Shown here: positions 50,603 through 60,425 of the stretch, piece by piece
How positions within the stretch are numbered: the stretch's first letter is position 1
How the letters are laid out: each line of letters begins with the position of its first letter
Source of the DNA: Parvibaculum indicum
GTDB lineage: Bacteria > Pseudomonadota > Alphaproteobacteria > Parvibaculales > Parvibaculaceae
NCBI RefSeq assembly: GCF_011762095.1
Contig: NZ_JAASQO010000012.1
Span: 62,001-126,000, forward strand
Length of the DNA stretch: 64,000 bases
Direction: 5' to 3'
Translations under genes and position numbers: made by a program
The notes under the pieces: model-generated
Seen by the model: only the letters and a program-made list of their open reading frames with translations
Told to the model about the DNA's origin: nothing
Databases searched by the model: none

Positions 50603-51079
50603 ATGAGCCAGACCGAGGCAAAAGAAAGGCCGGACAGCGCCGACATCAACCGTGTCATGGAGCTTCTTCCCCATCGCTACCCGATGCTGATGATCGACCG
50701 CATCGTCGATATGAAGGACGACGAGTTCGCCATCGGCATCAAGAGCGTGACCAATAACGAGCCGTTTTTTCAGGGGCACTTCCCCGGCAATCCGGTAATG
50801 CCCGGCGTTCTCATCGTTGAAGCCATGGCGCAGACCGCGGGCGCGCTCGTCATCAACAGCCTGGGGACGGAAGGCAGCAACCAGCTCGTCTATTTCATGA
50901 CGGTCGACAAGGCCCGTTTCCGCAAGCCCGTGGTGCCGGGCGACCGCTTGGAAATTCACGTGACCAAGATTCGCAGCCGCGGTGCCGTCTGGAAGTATCA
51001 CGGCGAAGGCAAGGTCGACGGCGTGCTGGTGGCCGAGGCCGATTTTGGCGCAATGATCGTCGATCGGGCAAAGGCGTAA
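50603..51079 (+). CDS. fabZ: 3-hydroxyacyl-ACP dehydratase FabZ
   Basis: Dehydrates 3-hydroxyacyl-ACP in fatty acid elongation and so competes with LpxA and LpxD for the same acyl donors; that is the logic of its place in the lpx operon. The 158-residue hotdog-fold protein has [14 protein letters not shown], the catalytic H59 in [12 protein letters not shown], and E73 in VEAMAQTAG. Its TAA stop shares a base with the lpxA ATG. Confidence 0.97.
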   Translation: MSQTEAKERPDSADINRVMELLPHRYPMLMIDRIVDMKDDEFAIGIKSVTNNEPFFQGHFPGNPVMPGVLIVEAMAQTAGALVINSLGTEGSNQLVYFMTVDKARFRKPVVPGDRLEIHVTKIRSRGAVWKYHGEGKVDGVLVAEADFGAMIVDRAKA

Positions 51080-51879
51080 TGACCGATATTCACCCCACGG
51101 CAGTTGTCGATCCCGCCGCGCGTATCGGCGCGAATGTGCGCATCGGCGCCTTTTGCACGATAGGCCCCCATGTCGTGCTGGACGACGATGTCACCCTGCA
51201 CAGCCATGTGGTGGTCGCCGGTCATACGACGGTCGGCGCGCGCACGGAAATCTTCCCCTTCGCCTCCATCGGGCATGCGCCGCAGGACCTGAAGTTCAAG
51301 GGCGAGGAAAGCACGCTCGAAATCGGCACCGACAACATCATTCGCGAGAACGTGACGATGAACCCGGGCACGGAAGGTGGGGGCATGGTCACGCGCGTCG
51401 GAAACCATTGCGCCTTTCTGGCGGGCTCGCATGTCGGTCACGATTCCAGGGTGGGCGACTATGTCGTCTTCTCCAACAACGTCATGCTCGCCGGTCACTG
51501 CACCGTCGAGGACTATGTGATCTTCGGCGGCGGCGCGGCGCTCCAGCAGTTCGGGCGCGTCGGCAAGCATGCCTTTATCGGCGGCATGAGCGGCGTCGAG
51601 AACGACGTGATCCCCTTCGGTCTCGTGATCGGCAATCGCGCCCATATGGTCGGGCTCAACCTCGTGGGCATGAAGCGGCGCGGCTTTACGCGCCAGCAGA
51701 TATCTTCCCTGCGCGAGGCCTATGACGTCATATTCGCGCCGGAAGGCGCGCTTCGCGACCGGGTCGCCCGGGCCGCGGACCTCTACGGGGACAATCCGGA
51801 AGTCATGATGATCGTGAACTTCATTCAGGACGAGGCAAGCCGCGGCCTGGTGGTGCCCAAACAGGGGCACGCGGCCTGA
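51079..51879 (+). CDS. lpxA: UDP-N-acetylglucosamine O-acyltransferase
   Basis: First step of lipid A synthesis: transfers a 3-hydroxyacyl chain from ACP to UDP-GlcNAc. The 266-residue trimeric left-handed beta-helix protein shows hexapeptide repeats from the start (IHPTAVVDPAARIGANVRIG), and H118 and H121 (AGSHVGHDS) match the catalytic His region of E. coli LpxA. The start overlaps fabZ by one base (TAATG). Confidence 0.97.
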   Translation: MTDIHPTAVVDPAARIGANVRIGAFCTIGPHVVLDDDVTLHSHVVVAGHTTVGARTEIFPFASIGHAPQDLKFKGEESTLEIGTDNIIRENVTMNPGTEGGGMVTRVGNHCAFLAGSHVGHDSRVGDYVVFSNNVMLAGHCTVEDYVIFGGGAALQQFGRVGKHAFIGGMSGVENDVIPFGLVIGNRAHMVGLNLVGMKRRGFTRQQISSLREAYDVIFAPEGALRDRVARAADLYGDNPEVMMIVNFIQDEASRGLVVPKQGHAA

Positions 51880-51901
51880 CGGCCGGCGGAGAGAACGGGC
51901 C

Positions 51902-52798
51902 ATGACGGCATCGCAGTCCAGCGGGGCCTCCGAATCCAGGCTGCCGAAACTCGCCATCGTGGCCGGGGCCGGGCCGTTGCCCGTGTTGCTGGCAAAGGCG
52001 GCCCTTTCCGAAGGGCGCGAGGTTTTCATCATCGGGATCGAAGGATTTGCCGAGCCCGGTATCGAGGCCTTCCCCCATGCGTGGAACCGGCTCGGGGCCA
52101 TGGGCGCCTTCATCCGCCTGCTGAAGGAAAACCGCTGCGAGGAGATGGTGCTGATCGGCGCGGTCACCCGGCCGGATCTGCGCAAGCTCAGCCTCGACAT
52201 GACGGCCATTCGCCTCCTGCCGAAAATCAGAAGCTGGATGAAGCAGGGCGATGACGGTCTGCTGCGCGGGCTCGGCGGTTATATTCAGGAGGAGGCCGGT
52301 GTCCGCATCGTCGGCGCGCATGAAATCTCGGACGGCCTGCTGGCCCCCGAAGGCAATCTGACGAAGCGCGCGCCCGATGAAAGCCAGACAAGCGATATCG
52401 CCGTCGCCATCGGCGCGGTAAGGGCCATCGGCGCGCTCGATATCGGTCAGGGCGCCGTCGCCTGCCGGGGCATCGTGCTGGCGCTGGAGGCGGCGGAAGG
52501 CACCGATGCGATGCTGGACCGGGTGGCGAGCCTTCCGGCCCATCTGCACGGCACCGAGGCGGCGCGGGAGGGCGTCCTTGTGAAACTCCCCAAGCCGGGT
52601 CAGGAACGCCGCCTGGACCTGCCCACCATCGGCGTCCGCACCGTCGAAAAGGCGGCGGCGGCCGGGCTTGCCGGCATAGCGGTGGAAGGCGGCGGTGCGC
52701 TGGTCGACGACATCGACGCGGTAACGGAGACCGCGAACCGGCTCGGCCTTTTCGTCGTGGGGCTTTCGCCCGCCGAGACCAGGGCGGAGGGCTCATGA
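51902..52798 (+). CDS. lpxI: UDP-2,3-diacylglucosamine pyrophosphatase LpxI
   Basis: Cleaves UDP-2,3-diacylglucosamine to lipid X, replacing the unrelated LpxH of gamma- and betaproteobacteria. The 298-residue DUF1009-family protein has the N-terminal LAIVAGAGPLPVLLAKAA, MVLIGAVTRPDLRKLS, GDDGLLRGL and the C-terminal EGGGALVDD region. It lies between lpxA and lpxB, where LpxI occurs in alphaproteobacteria, and overlaps lpxB by ATGA. Confidence 0.95.
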   Translation: MTASQSSGASESRLPKLAIVAGAGPLPVLLAKAALSEGREVFIIGIEGFAEPGIEAFPHAWNRLGAMGAFIRLLKENRCEEMVLIGAVTRPDLRKLSLDMTAIRLLPKIRSWMKQGDDGLLRGLGGYIQEEAGVRIVGAHEISDGLLAPEGNLTKRAPDESQTSDIAVAIGAVRAIGALDIGQGAVACRGIVLALEAAEGTDAMLDRVASLPAHLHGTEAAREGVLVKLPKPGQERRLDLPTIGVRTVEKAAAAGLAGIAVEGGGALVDDIDAVTETANRLGLFVVGLSPAETRAEGS

Positions 52799-53988
52799 AC
52801 GGCCAAGCGGTAATCGGCCCCCGTATCATGCTGGTGGCGGGCGAGCCGTCGGGCGATGCGCTTGGCGGCGAGCTGATGCAGGCGCTGAAGGATATGACCG
52901 GCGGAAAGCTCAGCTTCAGCGGCGTCGGCGGCGCGCGCATGGAAGAGCAGGGGCTCGCATCCATTTTTCCCATGACCGATATTTCCGTCATGGGCCCGCG
53001 CGAGGTCGTGCCCCGCCTGCCGCTGATCCTTCGTCGTATCCGCCAGACGGCGAATTTCGCCATCGCCCACAAGCCCGATGTGATGGTCATTATCGACAGC
53101 CCGGATTTCACGCATCTCGTCGCGCGCCGGGTGGCGAAAAAGGCGCCCGGCATCCCGATCGTGAACTATGTCTCGCCGAGCGTCTGGGCCTGGCGGCGCG
53201 GTCGCGCACGCGCCATGGCGCGCTATCTGCGCCGCGTGCTGGCGCTGCTGCCCTTCGAGCCCGACTTCTTCAAGGCGCAGGCCGGTCTCGACTGCGTTTA
53301 TGTCGGCCATCCCGCGATCAACCGCTTGCCGGAGCCGGGCGCGGGAAAGCGCTTTCGTGAGGCGCACGGCATTTCCGCCGATACGCCTCTTCTCCTTCTG
53401 CTACCCGGCAGCCGCGTCAACGAGGTGAAGCGGCTGATGGGCATTTTCGGGGAGACCGCGGCCAATCTGGCAAAGGAAGTACCGGGCCTTCAAATCGTGC
53501 TGCCGACCGTCCCCCATGTGGGAGACTATGTCCGGGCGGAAGTCGCGAAATGGAAGCTGCCCGTCACCGTCATTCAGGACGAAGCGGAAAAGCGCGCCGC
53601 CTTCGATGCGGCGAACGCCGCGCTGGCGGCTTCCGGCACGGTCTCGTTGGAGCTGGGTCTTGCCCGTGTGCCCATGGTCATCGGCTACCGCATCGACCGC
53701 ATGGCCGGCTCGCTGGTCAGCCGCATGTTGAAGGTGCCGTCCGTGGTCCTGGTGAACCTCATCCTCGACCGGCCCTCGGTGCATGAGCTTTTGCAGCATC
53801 GCTGTACGCCCGAAAATCTGGGCGCTGCCTTGCTGCCCCTTCTCCGGGACACGCCGGAGCGCCGCCGCGCGCTGGCGGATCTCGATGAGCTGAAAACCCG
53901 CATGGGCGCCGGGGGAGAGCATCCCAGCATACGCGCCGCGCGCGCCGTGCTGGAAATCCTCGATACCAAGGCGCTGCCCGCGCCCTGA
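52795..53988 (+). CDS. lpxB: Lipid-A-disaccharide synthase
   Basis: Glycosyltransferase (GT19) that joins lipid X to UDP-diacylglucosamine. The 397-residue product has VAGEPSGDALGGELM at its start, IDSPDFTHLVARRV, VNYVSPSVWAWRRGRAR and the C-terminal LLLLPGSRVNEVKRL, all typical. It closes the lpxD-fabZ-lpxA-lpxI-lpxB run. Confidence 0.97.
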   Translation: MNGQAVIGPRIMLVAGEPSGDALGGELMQALKDMTGGKLSFSGVGGARMEEQGLASIFPMTDISVMGPREVVPRLPLILRRIRQTANFAIAHKPDVMVIIDSPDFTHLVARRVAKKAPGIPIVNYVSPSVWAWRRGRARAMARYLRRVLALLPFEPDFFKAQAGLDCVYVGHPAINRLPEPGAGKRFREAHGISADTPLLLLLPGSRVNEVKRLMGIFGETAANLAKEVPGLQIVLPTVPHVGDYVRAEVAKWKLPVTVIQDEAEKRAAFDAANAALAASGTVSLELGLARVPMVIGYRIDRMAGSLVSRMLKVPSVVLVNLILDRPSVHELLQHRCTPENLGAALLPLLRDTPERRRALADLDELKTRMGAGGEHPSIRAARAVLEILDTKALPAP

Positions 53989-54114
53989 AAGCCGTCCGCC
54001 TTCCCATCTTGAGACAGTTTTGCTCGGGGTTCGCGGGCGCAGCGGCGCGCCCTTAACAAAGTGGAAAATATCCCTGCCGATAATGCCTCTGCTGAAAATG
54101 CGTGAGGACCAGGG

Positions 54115-55089
54115 ATGCAGCTGTTTCCGGGACGAAATGCCTATCTGCTCGTTCTGATCGTGGCAGCGGTGGATGCGATCTGGCTCGCCTTTTCCAGCGT
54201 CTCCCTCGCAGGCTCCGAATTCGTTTTGCTGTCGGTGCAGGTCGCGATCCTGCTCGTCCTGTCATGGGCGATCGAGCGGCGCAGCTTCAGCGCGCCGGTC
54301 ATGGAGAGACTTTCCGGCCGGCTCGTTCACTTCATGCAGGGGATCGCCTTTCTGCTGGTCGCATGGGTCGCGCTCCGGGTGCTGAACCAGGCCAGCATGT
54401 CGTTCGATCTGCCCCTTACCGACAAAATGCTGATCCATTGGGACAGTTTTTTGCCCATCGACTGGCACAGCTATTTCCGCTTCGTTCAGTTGAACGGCGG
54501 CGTCCAGACGGTTCTGGACTACAGCTACACCTCGCTCTCGGCGGTCAGCTTCATCGGGCTCGTCCTGTTCGTCTGGAAGAACGAGATGAAGCGGGCCAGA
54601 TATTTCATGGAAACATTCATGATCGCCGCCGTGGTGTGCACGGCGATTGGCGTGTTCCTGCCCGCGAAAGGCAGCGTCGCGACATATTTCGGCGACGTCT
54701 CCAGCATCGCCCACTTCAAGACCGTGCCCGGTGTCTATGCGATCGACGCGCTCAATCAGATGCGAAGCGGACTTCCCCACACGCTTCGTATCGGCGAAAT
54801 GCCGGGCCTGACCGTGTTCCCTTCCTTCCACACGGCGGCGGGCATCGTGCTGGCCGTCAGCTTCTGGCGGACATCGCTCTTCCCGGCCGTATTCGTCTAT
54901 ACCGTCGTCATGATCGCGGCGACGCCCGTTTTCGGCGCGCACTATTTCATCGACCTGATCGCGGGGGCGGTGGTTGCCGTCGCGATATGCGCCGCCTTCG
55001 CATTCATGCCTTTCTACAAGGGCATGTTTGCGCGAAGGGATGCCCGCGAGGACTGGGAACCGTCCTGCGAAGGGGCCGTGTCGTTCTGA
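54115..55089 (+). CDS. PAP2 superfamily membrane phosphatase
   Basis: A 324-residue inner-membrane protein with about eight helices. FPSFHTAAG and, about 45 residues later, GAHYFIDLIAG match PAP2 motifs 2 and 3 (PSxH and HxxxD) of the Aur1/inositolphosphotransferase-like subgroup, so it probably removes a phosphate or transfers a phosphoryl head group on a lipid at the periplasmic face. The substrate is unknown. It stands 126 bases after lpxB, so a lipid A or undecaprenyl-diphosphate role is possible but unproven. AGGACCAGGG precedes ATG 54115. Confidence 0.85.
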   Translation: MQLFPGRNAYLLVLIVAAVDAIWLAFSSVSLAGSEFVLLSVQVAILLVLSWAIERRSFSAPVMERLSGRLVHFMQGIAFLLVAWVALRVLNQASMSFDLPLTDKMLIHWDSFLPIDWHSYFRFVQLNGGVQTVLDYSYTSLSAVSFIGLVLFVWKNEMKRARYFMETFMIAAVVCTAIGVFLPAKGSVATYFGDVSSIAHFKTVPGVYAIDALNQMRSGLPHTLRIGEMPGLTVFPSFHTAAGIVLAVSFWRTSLFPAVFVYTVVMIAATPVFGAHYFIDLIAGAVVAVAICAAFAFMPFYKGMFARRDAREDWEPSCEGAVSF

Positions 55090-55095
55090 CGGCGG

Positions 55096-55130
55096 CAAAC
55101 AAAAAGGGCGCCCCGGAGGGCGCCCTTTCG
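55096..55130. terminator. Bidirectional terminator between the PAP2 gene and gltA
   Basis: AAAGGGCGCC (55103-55112) pairs perfectly with GGCGCCCTTT (55119-55128). On the minus strand the stem runs into a TTTTTGTTT tract, a strong terminator for gltA. On the plus strand it ends the PAP2 transcript with a weaker T-run. Confidence 0.9.
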
Positions 55131-55150
55131 CATTTCGTCCTGTCGGGAAA

Positions 55151-56464
55151 TCAGCGCTTGGCGATATCCACATAGTCGCGTGCCTGCGCGCCGGTGTAGA
55201 GCTGGCGCGGGCGGCCGATGCGCTGGCCCGGATCCTGGATCATCTCGTTCCACTGCGCGACCCAGCCCACGGTGCGGGCAAGCGCAAAGAGCACGGTGAA
55301 CATGGTGGTCGGGAAGCCCATCGCCTTCAGCGTGATGCCCGAATAGAAGTCGATATTCGGATAGAGCTTCTTCTCGACGAAATATTCGTCGTTGAGCGCG
55401 ATCTTTTCGAGCTCCAGCGCCACGTCGAGAAGCGGGTCGTCCTTGATGCCCAGAACGCCCAGCACCTCATGGCAGGTCTGCTGCATCACGCGGGCGCGCG
55501 GATCGTAGTTCTTGTAGACGCGGTGACCGAAGCCCATCAGGCGGAACGGATCGTCCTTGTCCTTGGCACGGCCGATGAATTCCGGAATGCGGTCCACCGA
55601 ACCGATTTCCTGCAGCATGTTGAGCGCGGCCTCGTTCGCACCGCCATGCGCCGGGCCCCAGAGGCAGGCGATGCCGGCTGCGATACAGGCGAACGGATTG
55701 GCGCCCGACGAGCCGGCAAGGCGAACCGTCGAGGTCGAGGCGTTCTGCTCGTGATCGGCATGCAGGATGAAGATGCGGTCCATGGCGCGCGCCAGCACCG
55801 GATCGACCTTGTAGTCCTCGGCCGGAACCGAGAAGCACATATGCAGGAAGTTTTCCGCGTAATCGAGGTCGTTGCGCGGATAGACCACCGGCTGGCCGAC
55901 GGAATATTTGTAGGCCATGGCGGCGATGGTCGGCATCTTCGCGATCATGCGGCGGCTGGCGATCATGCGCTGCATCGGATCGTTGATGTCCGTGCTGTCA
56001 TGATAGAAGGCCGAAAGGGCGCCCACCATGCCGCACATGATGGCCATGGGATGGGCGTCCCGGCGGAAGCCGCGCAGGAAATAGGTCATCTGCTCATGCA
56101 CCATGGTGTGCATGGTGATGGCGCGTTCGAATTCCTTGTATTCCGCGTCGGACGGCAGTTCGCCGTTCAGCAGCAGATAGCAGGTTTCGATGAAGTTGCC
56201 TTTTTCCGCGAGCTGGTCGATCGGATAGCCGCGATAAAGCAGCACGCCTTCTTCACCGTCGATGAAGGTGATGTCGGATTCGCAGCTCGCCGTGGACGTG
56301 AAGCCCGGATCGTAGGTGAAACTTCCGCTCTGTCCGTAGAGCTTTGAAATGTCGATGACGCTCGGGCCGAGGGATCCGTCATAGACCGGCAGGTCATAGG
56401 ATTTGCCATCCACCGTGAGCGTGGCGGAGGTCGAAGATCCCGCTTTCGTTCCGTGCTGTGTCAT
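55151..56464 (-). CDS. gltA: Citrate synthase
   Basis: Condenses oxaloacetate and acetyl-CoA, the entry step of the TCA cycle. The 437-residue type II protein has the catalytic motifs GPAHGGANE and [16 protein letters not shown], with [20 protein letters not shown] in the N-terminal part. The frame is open 30 codons upstream; ATG 56464 ([11 protein letters not shown]) is chosen, with GAGGACAGG upstream. It lies 97 bases after gltX on the same strand, and a strong terminator follows. Confidence 0.97.
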   Translation of the reverse strand: MTQHGTKAGSSTSATLTVDGKSYDLPVYDGSLGPSVIDISKLYGQSGSFTYDPGFTSTASCESDITFIDGEEGVLLYRGYPIDQLAEKGNFIETCYLLLNGELPSDAEYKEFERAITMHTMVHEQMTYFLRGFRRDAHPMAIMCGMVGALSAFYHDSTDINDPMQRMIASRRMIAKMPTIAAMAYKYSVGQPVVYPRNDLDYAENFLHMCFSVPAEDYKVDPVLARAMDRIFILHADHEQNASTSTVRLAGSSGANPFACIAAGIACLWGPAHGGANEAALNMLQEIGSVDRIPEFIGRAKDKDDPFRLMGFGHRVYKNYDPRARVMQQTCHEVLGVLGIKDDPLLDVALELEKIALNDEYFVEKKLYPNIDFYSGITLKAMGFPTTMFTVLFALARTVGWVAQWNEMIQDPGQRIGRPRQLYTGAQARDYVDIAKR

Positions 56465-56528
56465 AGCTGCCTGTCCTCTTCTGGCTGTGCCGGCCTGCTT
56501 GCGCCATGCCGGTTCAGGTGTTGATCGT

Positions 56529-56539
56529 CCAATTATTGG
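56529..56539. repeat. Perfect palindrome in the gltX-gltA spacer
   Basis: CCAAT-T-ATTGG is a perfect 5-bp dyad about 65 bases upstream of the gltA start. It may be part of an operator or the -10 region of a gltA promoter. On its own it is weak evidence. Confidence 0.3.
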
Positions 56540-56561
56540 TCCTGTCGCCCCCACCGGGCGC

Positions 56562-57974
56562 TCAGGCCGCCTGATCCTTGATCCGCCCCAGGGCTTCCTC
56601 GCGTCCCAGCGTTGCCAGAACGTCGAAAATGGGCGGTGAAACGGTGGTGCCCGTCACGGCGGCGCGCAAGGGCTGCGCCACCTTTCCGAGCTTGAGGTCT
56701 TCTTCCTCCGCGAAAGAGCGCACGGTGGCCTCCACGCTCGCGGTCTCCCAGACGTCGTTGTCGGAAAGCCGCCCGTGCAATTTGCCGAGCAGGGAGCGCG
56801 CGCCGTCGTCGAGCAGCTTGGAGGCTTTCTCGTCCAGCGAGAGCGGGCGTTTGACGCGCAGGAACGAGGCCGCGTCGGCCAGTTCGAGCAGCGTCTTGGC
56901 GCGCTCCTTGGCCGCCGGCATCACCTGCGCCACCTTTTCGCGGAATGTCTCGTCGATCTCCCAGCCTTCCAGGCGATGCATGAGGGCCAGCATGTCCTCG
57001 GCGAGCCGGGCATCGTCCGCCTGCCGGATATAATGGCCGTTCAGGCTTTCCAGCTTGGCGAAGTCGAAACGGGCGGGCGAGCGGCCCACCGTGTCGAGCC
57101 CGAACCATTCGATGGCCTGCTCGGTGGAGAAGATCTCGTCGTCGCCATGGCTCCAGCCCAGCCGCGCCAGATAGTTGCGCATGGCTTCGGGCAGATATCC
57201 CATATCGCGATAGGCGTCGACGCCGAGCGCGCCATGCCGCTTCGACAGCTTGGCGCCGTCGGGACCGAGGATCATCGGCACATGGGCGAATTCGGGAACG
57301 TCCCAGCCCATGGCCTGATAGATCTGGCTCTGGCGCCCGGCATTGGTCAGGTGGTCGTCGCCGCGAATGACATGGGTGATGCCCATATCGTGATCGTCCA
57401 CCACGACGGAGAGATTATAGGTCGGCGAGCCGTCGCTGCGCAGGATGATGAGGTCGTCGAGCTGGTCGTTGGGAAACCGCACCTCGCCCATCACATGGTC
57501 GCGGACCAGCGTTTCGCCTTCATCCGGCGAGCGGAAACGGACGACCGGCTTCACGCCGTCCGGCGCTTCCGACGGATCGCGGTCGCGCCAGCGCCCGTCA
57601 TAGCGCCAGGGCCGGCCTTCCGCCTTGGCCTTTTCGCGCATCTCGTCCAGCTCTTCCTTGCTGGCATAGCAGTAATAGGCATGGCCCTGCGCCAGAAGTT
57701 GCTGCACGACTTCGATATGGCGCTGCTGGCGGGAAAACTGGAAGACGGGTTCCTCGTCCCAGTCCAGGCCCAGCCAGCGCATGCCCTCGAAAATCGCGGC
57801 AATGGCTTCGTCGGTCGAACGCTCGCGGTCGGTGTCCTCGATGCGAAGCAGGAACGTGCCCCCGTGATGGCGCGCGAAGAGCCAGTTGAAAAGGGCAGTC
57901 CTGCCGCCACCGATGTGCAAGAAGCCCGTCGGCGAGGGGGCAAAACGCGTTATGATTTTCTTCTCTTCCGGCAT
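56562..57974 (-). CDS. gltX: Glutamyl-tRNA synthetase
   Basis: Class Ib synthetase that charges tRNA-Glu, and in bacteria lacking GlnRS also tRNA-Gln. The 470-residue product has the HIGH-type motif [31 protein letters not shown], and KLSKRHG, then the helical anticodon-binding domain. The HIGG form of the first motif is normal for this family. Start ATG 57974 is the family start. Whether it is discriminating cannot be judged here, because gatCAB and glnS are outside the window. Confidence 0.96.
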   Translation of the reverse strand: MPEEKKIITRFAPSPTGFLHIGGGRTALFNWLFARHHGGTFLLRIEDTDRERSTDEAIAAIFEGMRWLGLDWDEEPVFQFSRQQRHIEVVQQLLAQGHAYYCYASKEELDEMREKAKAEGRPWRYDGRWRDRDPSEAPDGVKPVVRFRSPDEGETLVRDHVMGEVRFPNDQLDDLIILRSDGSPTYNLSVVVDDHDMGITHVIRGDDHLTNAGRQSQIYQAMGWDVPEFAHVPMILGPDGAKLSKRHGALGVDAYRDMGYLPEAMRNYLARLGWSHGDDEIFSTEQAIEWFGLDTVGRSPARFDFAKLESLNGHYIRQADDARLAEDMLALMHRLEGWEIDETFREKVAQVMPAAKERAKTLLELADAASFLRVKRPLSLDEKASKLLDDGARSLLGKLHGRLSDNDVWETASVEATVRSFAEEEDLKLGKVAQPLRAAVTGTTVSPPIFDVLATLGREEALGRIKDQAA

Positions 57975-58154
57975 GCTCTTCCGTCATCCATCCGTTGCCG
58001 CTTGTTGAGGCGGCTAGGCAGGGGAACAGATTGTTGGCAAGCTTTGACCCAAGGTGGGACCTCGCCCGTGGCGTAAATCGGCCTCTGGGTCCGCTGCGGG
58101 ACGGGGGAGTTCTAGCACATTGCGGCAACGCAGCGTAAGTCCGAACTTTTTTCG

Positions 58155-58180
58155 AAAAACGCCTTTGTTTTGAAGGCGTT
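58155..58180 (-). terminator. Minus-strand intrinsic terminator in the gltX leader region
   Basis: Read on the minus strand, AACGCCTT (58180-58173) pairs with AAGGCGTT (58165-58158) around CAAAACA, and three further T's follow, a good intrinsic terminator. It lies 180 bases upstream of the gltX start, with no annotated minus-strand gene before it. It may be an attenuator in a long gltX leader or end a short antisense transcript from inside comEC. Confidence 0.65.
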
Positions 58181-58250
58181 GGCGCGGATTGCTTCGCTTT
58201 TGCCGTATGTGGAGGGGGCATAGCCCGCGGCATTTACCGCCGGGCAGGGC

Positions 58251-60401
58251 ATGAAACGGCCTCCATCGGGCATGGGGCGGGAAGCGATTCTACGGTTTTT
58301 GACAGGGCTCCGCGCGGGATCGGGCGCCATTTCCCGCAGTTTTGCTGCCGAAACCGACCGCTGGTTTCTCTGGCTGCCCGTGCTCCTGGCCTGCGGGATC
58401 GCGGCCTATTTCGCGCTTCCGGTGGAGCCGCCGCTCTGGCTACCTCTAATCTGCGTCGGGCTTCTCGCCTGCGCCGTGTGGACCTTTCGCCGTTCTTCCT
58501 GGCCGCTGCTTGTCCTTTCCGTTCTGGCGGTCGTGTCGGCGGGCTTCGCCGCGGCCTCGCTGCGCACTGCTATCGTCGCGGCGCCGGTCCTGGCGGATGA
58601 AACCGCCGGCGAGCTGACGGGAAAGGTTCTCTTCGTGGAGGAGGGGGAAAACGGCGACCTCACCGTGCTGGTGGCGCCATCCGCCTTTGCCGGTCTCGCC
58701 CCGGAAAATCGGCCCGCCATGGCGCGGCTGCGCATTCGGTTGAAGGATGTTTCGCTCCGGCCGGGGGAGGAAATCCGTCTCCGTGTGCGCCTCATGCCGC
58801 CGCCCGAACCGGTCTTGCCCGGCGGGTTCGACTATGCGCGGCAGGCCTGGTTCCAGGGTCTCGGCGCGGTCGGTTTCGCCTATACCGCGCCGGAGATACT
58901 CGCCCCGTCTTCCGGCGGCTTGCGCGCGCGCATTGCCGCGCTGCGCAACGCGATCGCCACCCGTATCAGGACTTCCATCGGTGGGCCGGAGGGCGCCGTC
59001 GCCGCCGCGCTCGTAACCGGAGAGCGCCGCGCCATCCCCAAAGAAGTGACGGAAGATCTGCGCGCGGCGGGGCTTGCCCATGTGCTGGCCATTTCCGGCC
59101 TGCATATGGCGCTGTTCAGCGGCACGCTGTTCTGGCTCGCGCGCGCCGCGCTGGCCGCCGTTCCGGCGCTCTCCCTGCGCTACCCGGTCAAGAAATGGGC
59201 GGCATGCATGGCCTTTGGCGGGGCCTTCTTCTATCTCATGCTGTCCGGCGGGGCGATTGCGACGCAGCGCGCCTTCATCATGGTCACGCTGATGCTGGGT
59301 GCGATCCTGCTGGACCGCCCGGCCATCAGCCTGCGGAATGTCGCGCTGGCGGCGACCGTCGTTCTGCTCTGGCAGCCGGAAAGCCTGCTGGGCGCCAGCT
59401 TTCAGATGTCGTTCGCCGCCGCGGTCGCTCTCGTGGCCTTTTACGAGAGCAAAAGCGTCCAGCGCGTCATCGCCTCCGCAAGGGGGGACTGGCGCGAAGG
59501 GCCCGCGCAATGGCCGCGTTTCGTCCTGCTCTATTTCGCAGGACTGACGCTGACAAGCCTCGTGGCGGGGCTGGCGACCGCGCCTTATGCCGCTTTCAAT
59601 TTCAACAGGCTGGCCCTTTACGGTCTGGCGGGAAACCTTGCCGCCATGCCGCTGGTCGGTCTCCTCGTCATGCCCGCCGCCCTGATCGGTCTCATTCTCA
59701 TGCCCTTCGGGGCCGATGCGCCCGCCTTCTGGGTCATGGGCAAGGGCATCGGCTGGATGCTGGAGGTCGCGCATGACGTGGCGCATTGGGGCGGGGCGGA
59801 CCGCCTTGTGCCGTCAGCTCCGCTCGGCGCCCTTGCGCTTGTGACCTTTGGCGGTTTGTGGATCGCGCTCTGGCGTCGCGACTGGCGCTGGCTGGGTGTG
59901 CTGCCTTTGCTGGGCGGCCTTTTACTCTGGCCGTATCTGCCGCGCCCCGACATTCTCATCGGGCGGGAAGGAGAGATCGTCGCCGCGCGCGATCTCGACG
60001 GCAAGATCCATCTCACCTCGGCACGGCCGTCATACACGGCGCAACAATGGCTGCGTGTGGAAGGCGACCGGCGAAGTCCGCGAGACGCGGCCGCGCGCGA
60101 GGGGGCGCCATGGCGTTGCGATGCGCGGGGCTGTGCCTTCCACGAAAAGAACCGGCCCCTTATCGCCTATTCCAGGACCGTCGGTGCGGTCGCGGAGGAT
60201 TGCGAACTGGCCGACATCGTGATTTCGGCCGTCCCGGTCGGCAAGGGCCTGCGCAAGGGCTGCCGCGCCGGCCTCATTCTGGATTTCTTCGATTTCTGGC
60301 GAAACGGCGCGACGACGGTTTATCTGGATACGGACGAAAAGCCGCGCCTGGAAACGGCAAGGGCCGCGCGGGGAGCGCGGCCCTGGGTTCGTCCACCCTG
60401 A
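58251..60401 (+). CDS. comEC: ComEC/Rec2 family competence protein, without a metallo-beta-lactamase domain
   Basis: Inner-membrane channel for single-stranded DNA in natural transformation. The 716-residue protein has two N-terminal helices, an OB-like DUF4131 region (about 90-230), the Competence domain (HVLAISGLHMALFSG; GASFQMSFAAAVALV) with about ten helices, and a C-terminal soluble part. That part contains no HxHxDH metal motif, so the metallo-beta-lactamase nuclease domain of Bacillus ComEC is missing or degenerate. It faces lexA; a GC-rich hairpin (60360-60384) lies within its last codons. Confidence 0.9.
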   Translation: MKRPPSGMGREAILRFLTGLRAGSGAISRSFAAETDRWFLWLPVLLACGIAAYFALPVEPPLWLPLICVGLLACAVWTFRRSSWPLLVLSVLAVVSAGFAAASLRTAIVAAPVLADETAGELTGKVLFVEEGENGDLTVLVAPSAFAGLAPENRPAMARLRIRLKDVSLRPGEEIRLRVRLMPPPEPVLPGGFDYARQAWFQGLGAVGFAYTAPEILAPSSGGLRARIAALRNAIATRIRTSIGGPEGAVAAALVTGERRAIPKEVTEDLRAAGLAHVLAISGLHMALFSGTLFWLARAALAAVPALSLRYPVKKWAACMAFGGAFFYLMLSGGAIATQRAFIMVTLMLGAILLDRPAISLRNVALAATVVLLWQPESLLGASFQMSFAAAVALVAFYESKSVQRVIASARGDWREGPAQWPRFVLLYFAGLTLTSLVAGLATAPYAAFNFNRLALYGLAGNLAAMPLVGLLVMPAALIGLILMPFGADAPAFWVMGKGIGWMLEVAHDVAHWGGADRLVPSAPLGALALVTFGGLWIALWRRDWRWLGVLPLLGGLLLWPYLPRPDILIGREGEIVAARDLDGKIHLTSARPSYTAQQWLRVEGDRRSPRDAAAREGAPWRCDARGCAFHEKNRPLIAYSRTVGAVAEDCELADIVISAVPVGKGLRKGCRAGLILDFFDFWRNGATTVYLDTDEKPRLETARAARGARPWVRPP

Positions 60402-60425
60402 CAGGGGAAGAGCGAAAAAGAAAGA

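Noticed and set aside
46154-51001. A 1615-codon open frame on the minus strand across bamA, skp, lpxD and fabZ
   Set aside because: It is antisense to several clearly recognised genes, has the Ala/Arg/Asp/Gly/His-rich composition of a GC-rich shadow frame, and has no domain resemblance.
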